Below, in pieces: positions 19,657 to 28,249 of a DNA stretch of 64,000 bases. The stretch lies in contig NZ_QODK01000001.1 of the NCBI RefSeq assembly GCF_003324485.1, positions 744,001 through 808,000 on the forward strand, in the 5' to 3' direction. The position numbers and the translations under genes are program-made. The notes beneath the pieces were generated by a model. That model saw only the letters and a list, made by a program, of their open reading frames with translations. It did not search any database and was not told where the DNA came from. The DNA is from Cohaesibacter intestini (GTDB lineage: Bacteria; Pseudomonadota; Alphaproteobacteria; Rhizobiales; Cohaesibacteraceae). Position 1 is the stretch's first letter, and every line of letters starts with the position of its first letter.

Positions 19657-20979
19657 ATGGCTAGAATTAGTATTTTCGGAATTGGTTATGTTGGAACCGT
19701 TGCAGCGGCCTGTTTGGCGAAGGACGGGCATACAGTGATTGCTGTGGATATCGACGAATCCAAGGTCGATTCCATCAAAAGGGGACAAACGCCAATCGTC
19801 GAGGACGGACTGGCCGAGCTGGTGGCCGACGGGGTTGCGAGCGGCAAATTATCCGCAACCTCGGACGTGGCGGATGCCATTGAGAATACCGACGCCTCCT
19901 TTGTATGTGTCGGCACACCGAGCGCTCCCGATGGTTCGGTGGGTCTGGATTATGTGGTTGGGGTCTGCACCGCGATTGGTGGCGCCCTGTCGCGCAAAGA
20001 CAGTTTCCATTCAGTCGTCATCCGCTCGACGATCGTGCCCGGCTCGATGGAGGGGATCTGCATTCCGGCACTGGAAGCCGCGTCCGGCCTTGTTGCGGGC
20101 AAAGAGTTCGGTGTTGGCTATTTCCCTGAATTCCTGCGCGAAAGCACTGCAATCCGGGACTATTACGATCCGGGTCTGATCGTCTTTGGTGCTTTGGATC
20201 ATCCAACCAATGCCATTCTCGATGAAATCAATGGCGGGCTGAATTGTGAAATCAATCACGTCGATATCAGAACTGCGGAAATGATCAAATATACCAGCAA
20301 TTGCTGGCGGGCCGTCAAAATCACCTTTGCCAACGAGATTGGCAATATTTCCAAGGCTGTCGGGCTGGATGGTCAGGAAGTGATGCGCGTCCTTTGCTCG
20401 GATCTCAAGGTCAACATGTCGCCCACCTTCATGCGGCCGGGCTTTGCCTTTGGTGGCTCATGCCTGCCAAAAGACTTGCGCGCCCTGCGGTTTCTGGCAC
20501 GCAGCAACAATGTTCCCTCGCCGATGCTTGATTGCGCCCTGAGCGCCAACGAAGAGCAAATCCGTCGGGCCGAACATCTGGTGGACAATCTGGTTGGCCG
20601 CTCGATCGGCATGGTGGGGGTCAGCTTCAAGGCCGGCACGGATGATTTGAGAGAAAGCCCGCTTGCAACGCTGGCGGATCGACTGATCAAGAAGGGATAC
20701 AACCTCAAGATCTATGATCCATATGTCAAGGAAGCCTTCGATGAGAAGCTCAGCGGTGCTGGTCGGGGCAATGATTATATCGACAATCTCGAAGGCCGCC
20801 TTGTGTCCGGTATCGGGTCGTTGATCGATCAATCGGAAATCCTGCTGATCGGCAACACATATGACGAGGCGATCGAGCCGTTGTCTCAGGCCGCTCAAAA
20901 GAATCTGCCCATGGTCGATCTGGCCCGCCTCAAGCCCGGCATGACATCCCGGGACAATTATGAAGGCATCTGCTGGTAG
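19657..20979 (+). CDS. algD: GDP-mannose 6-dehydrogenase
   Basis: AlgD oxidises GDP-mannose twice to GDP-mannuronate, the committed precursor of alginate. The 440-residue protein has the N-terminal Rossmann motif FGIGYVG, the catalytic Cys in FGGSCLPKDLRAL (residue 269, matching Cys268 of the Pseudomonas enzyme), the FKAGTDDLRESP motif of the C-terminal domain, and the C-terminal YEGICW typical of AlgD rather than UDP-glucose dehydrogenases. It is the first gene of a tightly spaced operon; alg8 starts 11 bases after its stop. Identification as AlgD also rests on the neighbours. Confidence 0.95.
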   Translation: MARISIFGIGYVGTVAAACLAKDGHTVIAVDIDESKVDSIKRGQTPIVEDGLAELVADGVASGKLSATSDVADAIENTDASFVCVGTPSAPDGSVGLDYVVGVCTAIGGALSRKDSFHSVVIRSTIVPGSMEGICIPALEAASGLVAGKEFGVGYFPEFLRESTAIRDYYDPGLIVFGALDHPTNAILDEINGGLNCEINHVDIRTAEMIKYTSNCWRAVKITFANEIGNISKAVGLDGQEVMRVLCSDLKVNMSPTFMRPGFAFGGSCLPKDLRALRFLARSNNVPSPMLDCALSANEEQIRRAEHLVDNLVGRSIGMVGVSFKAGTDDLRESPLATLADRLIKKGYNLKIYDPYVKEAFDEKLSGAGRGNDYIDNLEGRLVSGIGSLIDQSEILLIGNTYDEAIEPLSQAAQKNLPMVDLARLKPGMTSRDNYEGICW

Positions 20980-20990
20980 GAATCTGGGCG

Positions 20991-22454
20991 ATGTCACACC
21001 TGATCTATCTTCTGATCATGATGCTGCTTGCATTCTCTGTACCGCTCAGCACCGCAGAGAATGCATCCGGTGCACTGATTGTCTTGGGCGCCATAGGGAT
21101 TTGGCGATATTCATGGGCTGCCATCAATTTCTCCCGTGCCCTCTATTTCGCGAAAATCGCCTTTCCGCGGCGTCGTGCCCGCGTAGAGGCCGCCTATGGC
21201 GCACTGCCTTATCGCAGCCACGCCTTCTTTCTGACGACCACCTTCAGGATCGAACCGGAAATCTCGCTGCGGGTCTACCGGTCGATCTTTGAGGCGGCGG
21301 CTCTGTCCGAAGGGGGCGCAACTGTTGTGGCCTCCGTGGTCGATGCGTCCGATGTTCGGCTGATCAAGGGCGTGTTTGCCGCCATGACCCGGGACATGTC
21401 GCGCGTTCAGTTGATTTTTGATCGCATCGATGGCACCGGCAAGCGGGATGCTTTGGCAACATCGCTGGCAACCATTGCCAAACAATGCCCCACCCGGCGG
21501 GACATCGTCATCTTCGTCGATGGCGACAGTTGCGTGCCGGTTGATATCGTCGCCCGCTCGGCCCCCTTCTTCACCAATCCGCAATATGGGGCGGTGACGA
21601 CCGATGAACGCTCAGAAGCGGTTGGCAGTCGGATGTTCCGCGACTGGTTCGATCTTCGGTTCGCCCAGCGTCAAATGATGATGTGCTCGATGGGCGTTAG
21701 CGAACGGGTTCTGACCCTGACGGGACGGATGTCGGTCTTTCGCGCCGATCTGGCCACCAATCGGGCGTTTATTGAAGCGGTGCGCAAGGATCATATCGAT
21801 CACTGGCGCCTTGGTCGGATCGACTTCTTGACCGGCGATGACAAGTCCACCTGGTACTGGTTGCTCAGCCAAGGCTACAAGATGGGTTACATGCCCGATG
21901 TCTCGACCCTGTCGATCGAGACCCAGCCGCGCGAGGGCTTCGTCGATAGCGCTGTCACCTTGATGGTGCGCTGGTTTGGCAACATGCTGCGCACCAATGG
22001 ACGGGCGCTGGGGCTTGGACCAGCCAGGATCGGTTTCTTCACCTGGTGGTCGCTGCTTGATCAGCGCATATCGATGTGGACCACCATTGCTGGCCCGATC
22101 AGCTTTCTCCTCGTCGCCCTGTTTGTCGATCCCCTCGTGCTGGCGCTGTATCTGTCGTGGGTGATGTTCACCCGCTACCTCTTCTGCACCGCCATCTCCC
22201 TGTTTCGCAAAGGTGGGTTTCCCGTCACCTATCCGGTTCTTCTTTATTTCAGCCAAGTCTTCGGAGCCATCGTAAAGACTTACATTCTCTATCGTCTCGA
22301 TAAACAGAAATGGACGAGGCAAAAAACCACCGGACGCAAGAGTAATAGATCGAATTTCGTCTTTTTGAAGTCAAGTTTTGTTTCGTGGCATATGCAATTA
22401 CTGACAATCGGCTGGTTGGCAGTGAGCGTATCCTGGATGACAGGTCTAATCTAA
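20991..22454 (+). CDS. alg8: Mannuronan synthase, glycosyltransferase family 2
   Basis: Alg8 polymerises mannuronate from GDP-mannuronate across the inner membrane, together with Alg44. The 487-residue protein starts with membrane helices (LIYLLIMMLLAFSVPL and a second near 23-40), then a GT-2 domain with the metal-binding DGDS (177-180) and TGDDKSTWYWLL containing the probable base; C-terminal helices (ISFLLVALFVDPLVLAL and others) follow. A QRISMW segment takes the place of the processive QxxRW motif. It lies directly between algD and alg44. AGGAA precedes the ATG. Confidence 0.93.
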   Translation: MSHLIYLLIMMLLAFSVPLSTAENASGALIVLGAIGIWRYSWAAINFSRALYFAKIAFPRRRARVEAAYGALPYRSHAFFLTTTFRIEPEISLRVYRSIFEAAALSEGGATVVASVVDASDVRLIKGVFAAMTRDMSRVQLIFDRIDGTGKRDALATSLATIAKQCPTRRDIVIFVDGDSCVPVDIVARSAPFFTNPQYGAVTTDERSEAVGSRMFRDWFDLRFAQRQMMMCSMGVSERVLTLTGRMSVFRADLATNRAFIEAVRKDHIDHWRLGRIDFLTGDDKSTWYWLLSQGYKMGYMPDVSTLSIETQPREGFVDSAVTLMVRWFGNMLRTNGRALGLGPARIGFFTWWSLLDQRISMWTTIAGPISFLLVALFVDPLVLALYLSWVMFTRYLFCTAISLFRKGGFPVTYPVLLYFSQVFGAIVKTYILYRLDKQKWTRQKTTGRKSNRSNFVFLKSSFVSWHMQLLTIGWLAVSVSWMTGLI

Positions 22455-22470
22455 AGCGAGAATTTATATC

Positions 22471-23601
22471 ATGTATTCAACGCCAAACACTGCGACCCAA
22501 CAAGAACAGCTGGATGATATCAGCCACCTTGAAACCGCGTCCCTCTCCGGGGACAGCAATGCAGAACATGCCTATTTGCAAATGCCCTTCATGGTCTCCA
22601 TTGATGGCCGCCAGTATGAAGGCAATGGTATTTCGCTGGTCAATGCCTTTGTCACCGGGCTTGCGGCGCGTGAATATAGCGGTGTCAGCAAACTGGCAAC
22701 CTTCAAGTTCCCGTTTGAGGGCTTCACCTTCACCCTGCAGATTGAAATTCTGATGCTGTGCGTCGATGAGAAGATCGGCAAATACCGGCTGGACTTCCTC
22801 AAGCCGACCGGCTCGCACCTTGCGCATTTGCGCTATGTGGTCAATTCCTATGTCGCTGGCGAACTGGTCACGATGAATGACCTGCTCAGTATCAATGAAG
22901 ACAAGCTGCAAACCGGCAAGAAATCGGCTGAAACGGGTAGCCATCCTCTGGTTCGGATCACCAAACGCATTGTCGGCACCGCTTTTGTCTTTGCCGCGAC
23001 CCTTGGCCTTGCCCTGTTTGTTGGCACTTTGGTGCAAAATCGCCTGTTTGTGTTTGACGTGCCTGCGCTTGCGACGATCGCACCGGATGGTTCGGCCATC
23101 ACCGCCCCCAAGGGCGGGCGGCTGATTTTCTTCAATCCGGCCGCGACCTTCAAGGAGCCGTTGTTCGCGATCCAGACCATCGAGGGCGAGCAGTTCACCG
23201 CGATCAATCCTTGCGACTGCAAATTGCTGATTTCAGAGACGGTTGATGTTGGTGAGATCGTCAATGAAGGCACGGCCCTGGCGATTGTTCCCAGTGACCG
23301 CACCGAACCGCTGATCAAGGCCCAAGTGCCGGACAAAATTGCCAAATCGCTAATCTATGGCGGCGTTGCTGAGGCCCGCATGCCTGATGGTCGCCAAATC
23401 GCACTGTCGGTCACCAAAGCCAAGCCAAGTGTTAGCTCCGCCACCGATGCGCAAACGGAAATTACCTTTGCTTCTGCAGAGCAGGCCTTCACCAAAGAAG
23501 ACATTGGCAAGCTTGTCTCGCTGCGCGTCCTTAGCGGGCATTACTTCAATATCACCCAATATATTAGTGATCTTTATGGCCAGGTTCGAAGTAAAATCTG
23601 A
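22471..23601 (+). CDS. alg44: Alginate co-polymerase Alg44 (PilZ plus periplasmic HlyD-like part)
   Basis: Alg44 is the c-di-GMP-binding partner of Alg8, with a cytoplasmic PilZ domain, one membrane helix and a periplasmic membrane-fusion-like part. This 376-residue protein fits: PilZ-like barrel at about 30-120, helix VFAATLGLALFVGTLV near 172-188, and a periplasmic domain with lipoyl-like segments to the end. The c-di-GMP motifs are not convincing: the RxxxR motif before the barrel is absent (AYLQMPFMVSIDG) and the (D/N)xSxxG motif reads NGISLVNA. Activation of synthesis by c-di-GMP therefore may not follow the Pseudomonas model. It begins 17 bases after alg8. Confidence 0.87.
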   Translation: MYSTPNTATQQEQLDDISHLETASLSGDSNAEHAYLQMPFMVSIDGRQYEGNGISLVNAFVTGLAAREYSGVSKLATFKFPFEGFTFTLQIEILMLCVDEKIGKYRLDFLKPTGSHLAHLRYVVNSYVAGELVTMNDLLSINEDKLQTGKKSAETGSHPLVRITKRIVGTAFVFAATLGLALFVGTLVQNRLFVFDVPALATIAPDGSAITAPKGGRLIFFNPAATFKEPLFAIQTIEGEQFTAINPCDCKLLISETVDVGEIVNEGTALAIVPSDRTEPLIKAQVPDKIAKSLIYGGVAEARMPDGRQIALSVTKAKPSVSSATDAQTEITFASAEQAFTKEDIGKLVSLRVLSGHYFNITQYISDLYGQVRSKI

Positions 23602-23658
23602 ATATAAATATTAACATTACTACTGAGCAATCCAATTTAATTGGGAAAGGTTCGTAAA

Positions 23659-25098
23659 ATGAGTAATATTTACCCCCTTATTCTTTGTGGCGGTGTGGGC
23701 ACCAGACTCTGGCCCCTGTCCCGGTCGAGCAACCCGAAACAGTTTCAGCCGATCGATGGCTCCGACAGCACCACCTTCTTCCAGACAACGATCTTGCGCC
23801 ATGTGGCCGAGGGCTTTGAGAAGCCACTGGTCAGCGTCAATCGCACCCATTTGGGGACCGTCAAGCAGCAGCTCAATGATATCGATGTAACCGCATCGAT
23901 CCTGTCAGAACCGATCGGGCGCAATACCGGACCGGCGGTGCTGGCTGCCGCGATGCATCTGGTCGAGCGGGATCCGGATGCCATCCTCGCCGTTCTGCCG
24001 TCGGATCATGTCATCAAGGGCGACCTCAATGGTGCCCTCCGCCGGATGATCCCGGCAGCGGAAGCCGGCAAGATCGTCCTGTTTGGAATCGAGCCGCGTT
24101 ATCCTGAAACCGGCTATGGCTATATCATCGACAATGGCCCGCATAGTGAATTGCTGGATGCCCATACAGTGTCCCATTTCGTCGAAAAGCCCCCATTTGA
24201 AATTGCCGAGCAGCTGATCACGGACGGCAATGCCTATTGGGCCTCGGGCATCAGCCTGTTTCGTGCCGATGTGATTATTGCCGATTATGAAAAATACGAT
24301 CCGGACAGCTATCAGGCGGTGATTGAGGCCTATGCAGAGGCAGAATATTTCCCTGATCGGATCGAGTTGTGCGGCAAGGGGTTTGCCAAGGCTTTCAGCG
24401 GGCCGACGGAATCGATCATTTTCGAGAAGACCGAACGGGCCGTGCTGTCGCCCTCTGACATCGACTGGAATGATGTGGGTGCCTGGAAGGCGTTTCATGC
24501 AGTTAGCGAAAAAGACAGCCATGGCAATTATATTTGCGGCGACGTGGTCTGCATTGAATCCAACAATTCCTACATTCGCGGCTCCAACAACCGGCTGGTC
24601 GCCGCGCTGGGGGTCGATGATCTGGTGATTGTTGACACGGACGATGCCTTGCTGGTGACCACCCATGAGCATAGCCAGAAGGTCAAGTCCGTGATCCAGG
24701 CCCTCGAACAGGATGGGCGCAAGGAAGTGGTCACCCACGCCACCAAGCAGTTTGCATGGGGACAGTTTGTCGAGCTGCAATCGGGCAATCAGTTCAATCT
24801 GGCCATGTTGCGGGTTGAGCCGGGCAAGTCGCTACTGTTTGACGACAAGGCAGACTGCCATCGTCTTCTGTCCTTCTCGGAGGGACAGGGTTCGTTCAGC
24901 AAGGGTGCAATCATCACCCCCGTTATTCCCGGTGAAGTGCTCGAAATCAAGGAGAGCGAGGTTGCCACCTTCCGAAATACCGGCACCGAAACCGCTGTTC
25001 TGATCGAGATCGAATATCAGACCGCTGGTCTGGAAAGCTTCGAATTCCAGCCCTCTCCGGCTCTCGGCTTTTCCAATCGCAAGGAAGAGGTGGCGTGA
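23659..25098 (+). CDS. algA: Mannose-1-phosphate guanylyltransferase with degenerate isomerase cupin
   Basis: AlgA/ManC makes GDP-mannose from mannose 1-phosphate and, in Pseudomonas, also isomerises fructose 6-phosphate through its C-terminal cupin. The 479-residue product has the nucleotidyltransferase signature GGVGTRLWPLSRSSNPKQF, DHVI and FVEKP. The C-terminal domain (about 365-470) still looks like a cupin, starting FAWGQFVEL, but the metal-binding QMHHHR-type motif is replaced by LLFDDKADCHR, so isomerase activity is unlikely. ATG 23659 has AAAGG upstream; TTG 23641 is less likely. The stop overlaps the algG start. Confidence 0.9.
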   Translation: MSNIYPLILCGGVGTRLWPLSRSSNPKQFQPIDGSDSTTFFQTTILRHVAEGFEKPLVSVNRTHLGTVKQQLNDIDVTASILSEPIGRNTGPAVLAAAMHLVERDPDAILAVLPSDHVIKGDLNGALRRMIPAAEAGKIVLFGIEPRYPETGYGYIIDNGPHSELLDAHTVSHFVEKPPFEIAEQLITDGNAYWASGISLFRADVIIADYEKYDPDSYQAVIEAYAEAEYFPDRIELCGKGFAKAFSGPTESIIFEKTERAVLSPSDIDWNDVGAWKAFHAVSEKDSHGNYICGDVVCIESNNSYIRGSNNRLVAALGVDDLVIVDTDDALLVTTHEHSQKVKSVIQALEQDGRKEVVTHATKQFAWGQFVELQSGNQFNLAMLRVEPGKSLLFDDKADCHRLLSFSEGQGSFSKGAIITPVIPGEVLEIKESEVATFRNTGTETAVLIEIEYQTAGLESFEFQPSPALGFSNRKEEVA

Positions 25099-26768
25099 TG
25101 AGCCTCCCCGGACTTTCGTCCCCACTGTCTTCAAGGCGACTTGCAGGTCTCTGCATGGGGCTGAGCATTGGATTGTGTGCGAGCCTCGTGACAGCGCCAT
25201 CGGCGCAGGCTGGCTTTAATGGTGGTTACCTTCTGGAGACTGAGACAAAGCGCTTCATCCGCGCCATGAAGACAGAATTGGCGGCGGCCGGATCTCACGG
25301 CCAACGCCTGACCGCCAGTGCGCACATCGCCTCACAGCTTGTTCCTTCTTTCAGATCCGGGGCGAAACAGACTGGGATGAAGCAAACTGGGGTGAAGCAA
25401 ACTGGGGCGACGATGGTCACAGCCATCGAAAAGTCCGACAAGGCGAAACCGGGGCAAGCAAGAGATGTCACGCTGGTGCCGCTGGAGCTGGCACTGTCGC
25501 AAGTCGCGATGCAGGTGGGTAGCAATCATTTTGATGAGATCAAGGCAGCTCAGGCATCCGGCAATGGTCAGGTTCTGACCCTGCGCAAGGGCCACTTCAC
25601 GATGGCTCATCTGTTCGCCATGACCCGGACAGATGAGCTTCGGAAGGCCGTTACCAGGAGGCCGGATGGATATGGACTCCATCTGCCAGTCCTGATCATG
25701 CCTGCGGCCCATTTGTCCATCGCCGGCGAGCAGATTGCCCTGTCATCGAGCAGCGGCGCCTTCATCATCAATCTCGGCACGCTGGGCATTGAGAAGGCGG
25801 CCATCGCAGGAATGGCTGAAAAGAGCGATCAAGCAAGGGGCGACGGTGCTTTCAAGCCGTTTCTCATGACGGCCCTTGGCGGCAGATTTGCAGCCCGCGA
25901 CAGCCAGTTCTCCCATCTTGGCTTCGGTGATCGGCCCAAATTTCGGGGACTAAGCTTCATTTCGGGGCATTTGTTTCCAAAACAGAGCTTTGTCTTCCTG
26001 TCCAACAATCGTTTTGACCATGTGGGTACAGTCGAGCTCAAGGGCATGCGCGACTTCACCCTGTCAAACAACAGTTTCAACGCCAGTGGCGAATCCGCCC
26101 TGCGAATCGAAGACAGCATGTCCGGTCAGATCATCGGCAATCTGGTGATGAAGAGCCAGAAGCATGGCCTGCGTGTGACCAACAATTCCACCCGCATCAC
26201 CATCCGCAACAACATCATCTTTGGCAGCAAGGAAGCTGCGATCTTTGTCGGCGGCGGGGCGACAGCAACGAACATCGTCGACAATATTCTGCTCGACAAC
26301 AAGAAAAGCGGCATCATTTCCAAGAGCGCCGCCTGCCCGACCATTCATGGCAATGCCATTCTGCGCAACGGGGTGAGAGGCATCTTGTCGGAAAACACCT
26401 TCCAGTTGAGCCTCAAGAGCAATGTGATTGCCCTGAATAAGGGACCGGGCATTTCCCTGCTTGGTGGGGCGGTGCAGACAGATCACATCATCGTTGAAGG
26501 CAATCGCTTCGAGCGCAACGCATTGGGCCTTGGTACGTCGGACATTTCGAATATCACGCTGAAGAACAATGATTTTTCCAAACAGTTGCCAGCTCTTTTC
26601 TCAGGCGAAATGACCTTCTATCTGGCGGACTATCTCAAACGGGCCGGCACGCTGGTCAAAGGCAATCTTTCCCCGTTCATCATTTCCAAGCCATCGCATG
26701 TTGCCGACAACGGGGTCAGCAATTCCGGCCTGCTTCTGTCCAAATTTCAATATTGCAATGATGGGTGA
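25098..26768 (+). CDS. algG: AlgG-type beta-helix protein, epimerase motif altered
   Basis: AlgG is the periplasmic C5-epimerase that turns mannuronate into guluronate and also takes part in the export complex. This 556-residue protein has a signal peptide (cleavage near PSAQAG), an N-terminal AlgG-like segment with FKPFLMTALGGRF and FSHLGFG, and a right-handed beta-helix of NNxF-type turns. Where AlgG carries the catalytic DPHD, this protein reads RIED (336-339), so epimerase activity is doubtful and a structural role is possible. A three-fold 15-base repeat encodes KQTG(M/V/A) at residues 90-104. The start overlaps the algA stop (TGATG) with GGAAGAGG upstream. Confidence 0.85.
   Translation: MSLPGLSSPLSSRRLAGLCMGLSIGLCASLVTAPSAQAGFNGGYLLETETKRFIRAMKTELAAAGSHGQRLTASAHIASQLVPSFRSGAKQTGMKQTGVKQTGATMVTAIEKSDKAKPGQARDVTLVPLELALSQVAMQVGSNHFDEIKAAQASGNGQVLTLRKGHFTMAHLFAMTRTDELRKAVTRRPDGYGLHLPVLIMPAAHLSIAGEQIALSSSSGAFIINLGTLGIEKAAIAGMAEKSDQARGDGAFKPFLMTALGGRFAARDSQFSHLGFGDRPKFRGLSFISGHLFPKQSFVFLSNNRFDHVGTVELKGMRDFTLSNNSFNASGESALRIEDSMSGQIIGNLVMKSQKHGLRVTNNSTRITIRNNIIFGSKEAAIFVGGGATATNIVDNILLDNKKSGIISKSAACPTIHGNAILRNGVRGILSENTFQLSLKSNVIALNKGPGISLLGGAVQTDHIIVEGNRFERNALGLGTSDISNITLKNNDFSKQLPALFSGEMTFYLADYLKRAGTLVKGNLSPFIISKPSHVADNGVSNSGLLLSKFQYCNDG
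25365..25409 (+). repeat. Three 15-base tandem repeats inside algG
   Basis: Three near-identical 15-base units encode KQTGM, KQTGV and KQTGA in frame. They lie in the linker after the signal peptide, before the beta-helix. Such repeats can change in number by slippage without breaking the frame. Confidence 0.85.
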
Positions 26769-26773
26769 CGATT

Positions 26774-28240
26774 ATGGTTTTTTCTTCAGAGCAATTCATA
26801 TTCCTGTTCTTGCCCCTGTTTCTGGCGGTTTATTATCTGACACCGGCGAAGCTGAAATCCTGGGCGCTGGTCCTTGGCTCCTATAGCTTCTATGCGTGGT
26901 GGCGGATTGATTTCCTGTTCCTGTTGATCGCCGTGACCTTGTGGACCTACTGGTTCGGCCTGCGAATCCAGCAGCGGACAGTCGAGAGCGAAAGGCAGCT
27001 ATACTGCACGATCGGTGTGATTGGCTGCCTGTCGGTGCTGGGCGTCTTTAAATATTTCAACTTTTTCCTCGACAGTTTTGCCGTCGCTTTCGGCACCACA
27101 TCTGACGCGCTGGGTGTCCATTGGCAGTTGATCCTGCCAATTGGGATTTCCTTCTATGTCTTCCAGTCAATCAGCTATCTGGTCGATATCAAGCGCAAGG
27201 ATGCGCCTGCCACCAGAAGCTTTGTGGATTTTGCCGCTTTCATTGCCCTGTTCCCGCAGCTGATTGCCGGGCCGATCCTGCGCTTCAAGGATCTGGCGGA
27301 CCAGATCACCAGCCGGGAGCACAGTTTCGAGAAATTCTCGAAAGGCATGACGCTTTTCACCGTTGGCCTTGCCAAGAAAATCCTGCTGGCCGATGCGATT
27401 GCGCCGATTGCCGATTCAGCCTTTGCCGCCACCGACCCGAGCTTTGCCGTCGCCTTTCTGGGCATGTTTGCCTACACGCTGCAGCTTTATTTCGACTTCT
27501 CGGGCTATTCGGACATGGCGCTCGGCCTTGGTCTGATGATCGGCTTCCAGTTCATTCAGAATTTCGACCGTCCCTATATCAGCCGCTCCATCACCGAATT
27601 CTGGCGCCGCTGGCATATCTCCCTGTCAGTCTGGCTCAGAGACTATCTGTATGTTCCCCTTGGCGGCAACCGGGTGGGGCCAACCCGCACCTATGTCAAT
27701 CTGTGTTTGGTAATGCTGCTGGGTGGCCTTTGGCACGGCTCCAACTGGACCTTTGTCCTCTGGGGTGCATGGCATGGTGGCTGGCTGGCGCTGGAGCGGG
27801 CCACCGGCTGGGGTGCCAAGGCGAAAGATCACTGGATCTCTCTGCCTTTTACCTTTGTGCTGGTCATGCTGGGTTGGGTGGTGTTTCGCGCCGAAACGGT
27901 CTCCAGCGCCTTTGAAAGCTATGCCGGGCTGATCGGTCTGAACGGCTTTGCCTTGCCCGACGACTATCTGGTTGGCCTGCCACAGGATGCTTTCCTGTTC
28001 CTGATGCTCAGTGCCGCCATCGTGGTGCTGGAAGGCCGGATCCGGTCTTTCTATCTGGCCATCACAGACAGTTCAGACCCGGTCGGACAGCAGGCTGGCA
28101 GTCCGGGTGGCGCAATTGCTGCGGCCTCAAGCCTGGCCATGCCGCTGGTCAGTGCGACTGCCGTCAGTGCTCTGTTTTTCCTCGCCATTGCCAAGCTGGC
28201 GGAACAGAGCTTTTCACCCTTCCTGTATTTCCAGTTTTGA
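26774..28240 (+). CDS. algI: Alginate O-acetyltransferase AlgI (MBOAT)
   Basis: AlgI is the membrane-bound O-acyltransferase that passes acetyl groups across the inner membrane for alginate acetylation. The 488-residue protein starts MVFSSEQFIFLFLP, nearly the Pseudomonas AlgI start, which favours ATG 26774 over GTG 26765. It has about ten membrane segments and the MBOAT motifs RFWRRWHIS-like FWRRWHIS and LLGGLWHG, with the essential His at residue 321. It follows algG by five bases and precedes algJ by nine, in a translationally tight run. Confidence 0.95.
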   Translation: MVFSSEQFIFLFLPLFLAVYYLTPAKLKSWALVLGSYSFYAWWRIDFLFLLIAVTLWTYWFGLRIQQRTVESERQLYCTIGVIGCLSVLGVFKYFNFFLDSFAVAFGTTSDALGVHWQLILPIGISFYVFQSISYLVDIKRKDAPATRSFVDFAAFIALFPQLIAGPILRFKDLADQITSREHSFEKFSKGMTLFTVGLAKKILLADAIAPIADSAFAATDPSFAVAFLGMFAYTLQLYFDFSGYSDMALGLGLMIGFQFIQNFDRPYISRSITEFWRRWHISLSVWLRDYLYVPLGGNRVGPTRTYVNLCLVMLLGGLWHGSNWTFVLWGAWHGGWLALERATGWGAKAKDHWISLPFTFVLVMLGWVVFRAETVSSAFESYAGLIGLNGFALPDDYLVGLPQDAFLFLMLSAAIVVLEGRIRSFYLAITDSSDPVGQQAGSPGGAIAAASSLAMPLVSATAVSALFFLAIAKLAEQSFSPFLYFQF

Positions 28241-28249
28241 GGATTTGTC

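Noticed and set aside
19187-19738. 183-codon plus-strand frame in the algD leader
   Set aside because: It runs into algD in another frame, has no ribosome site and an unordered composition.
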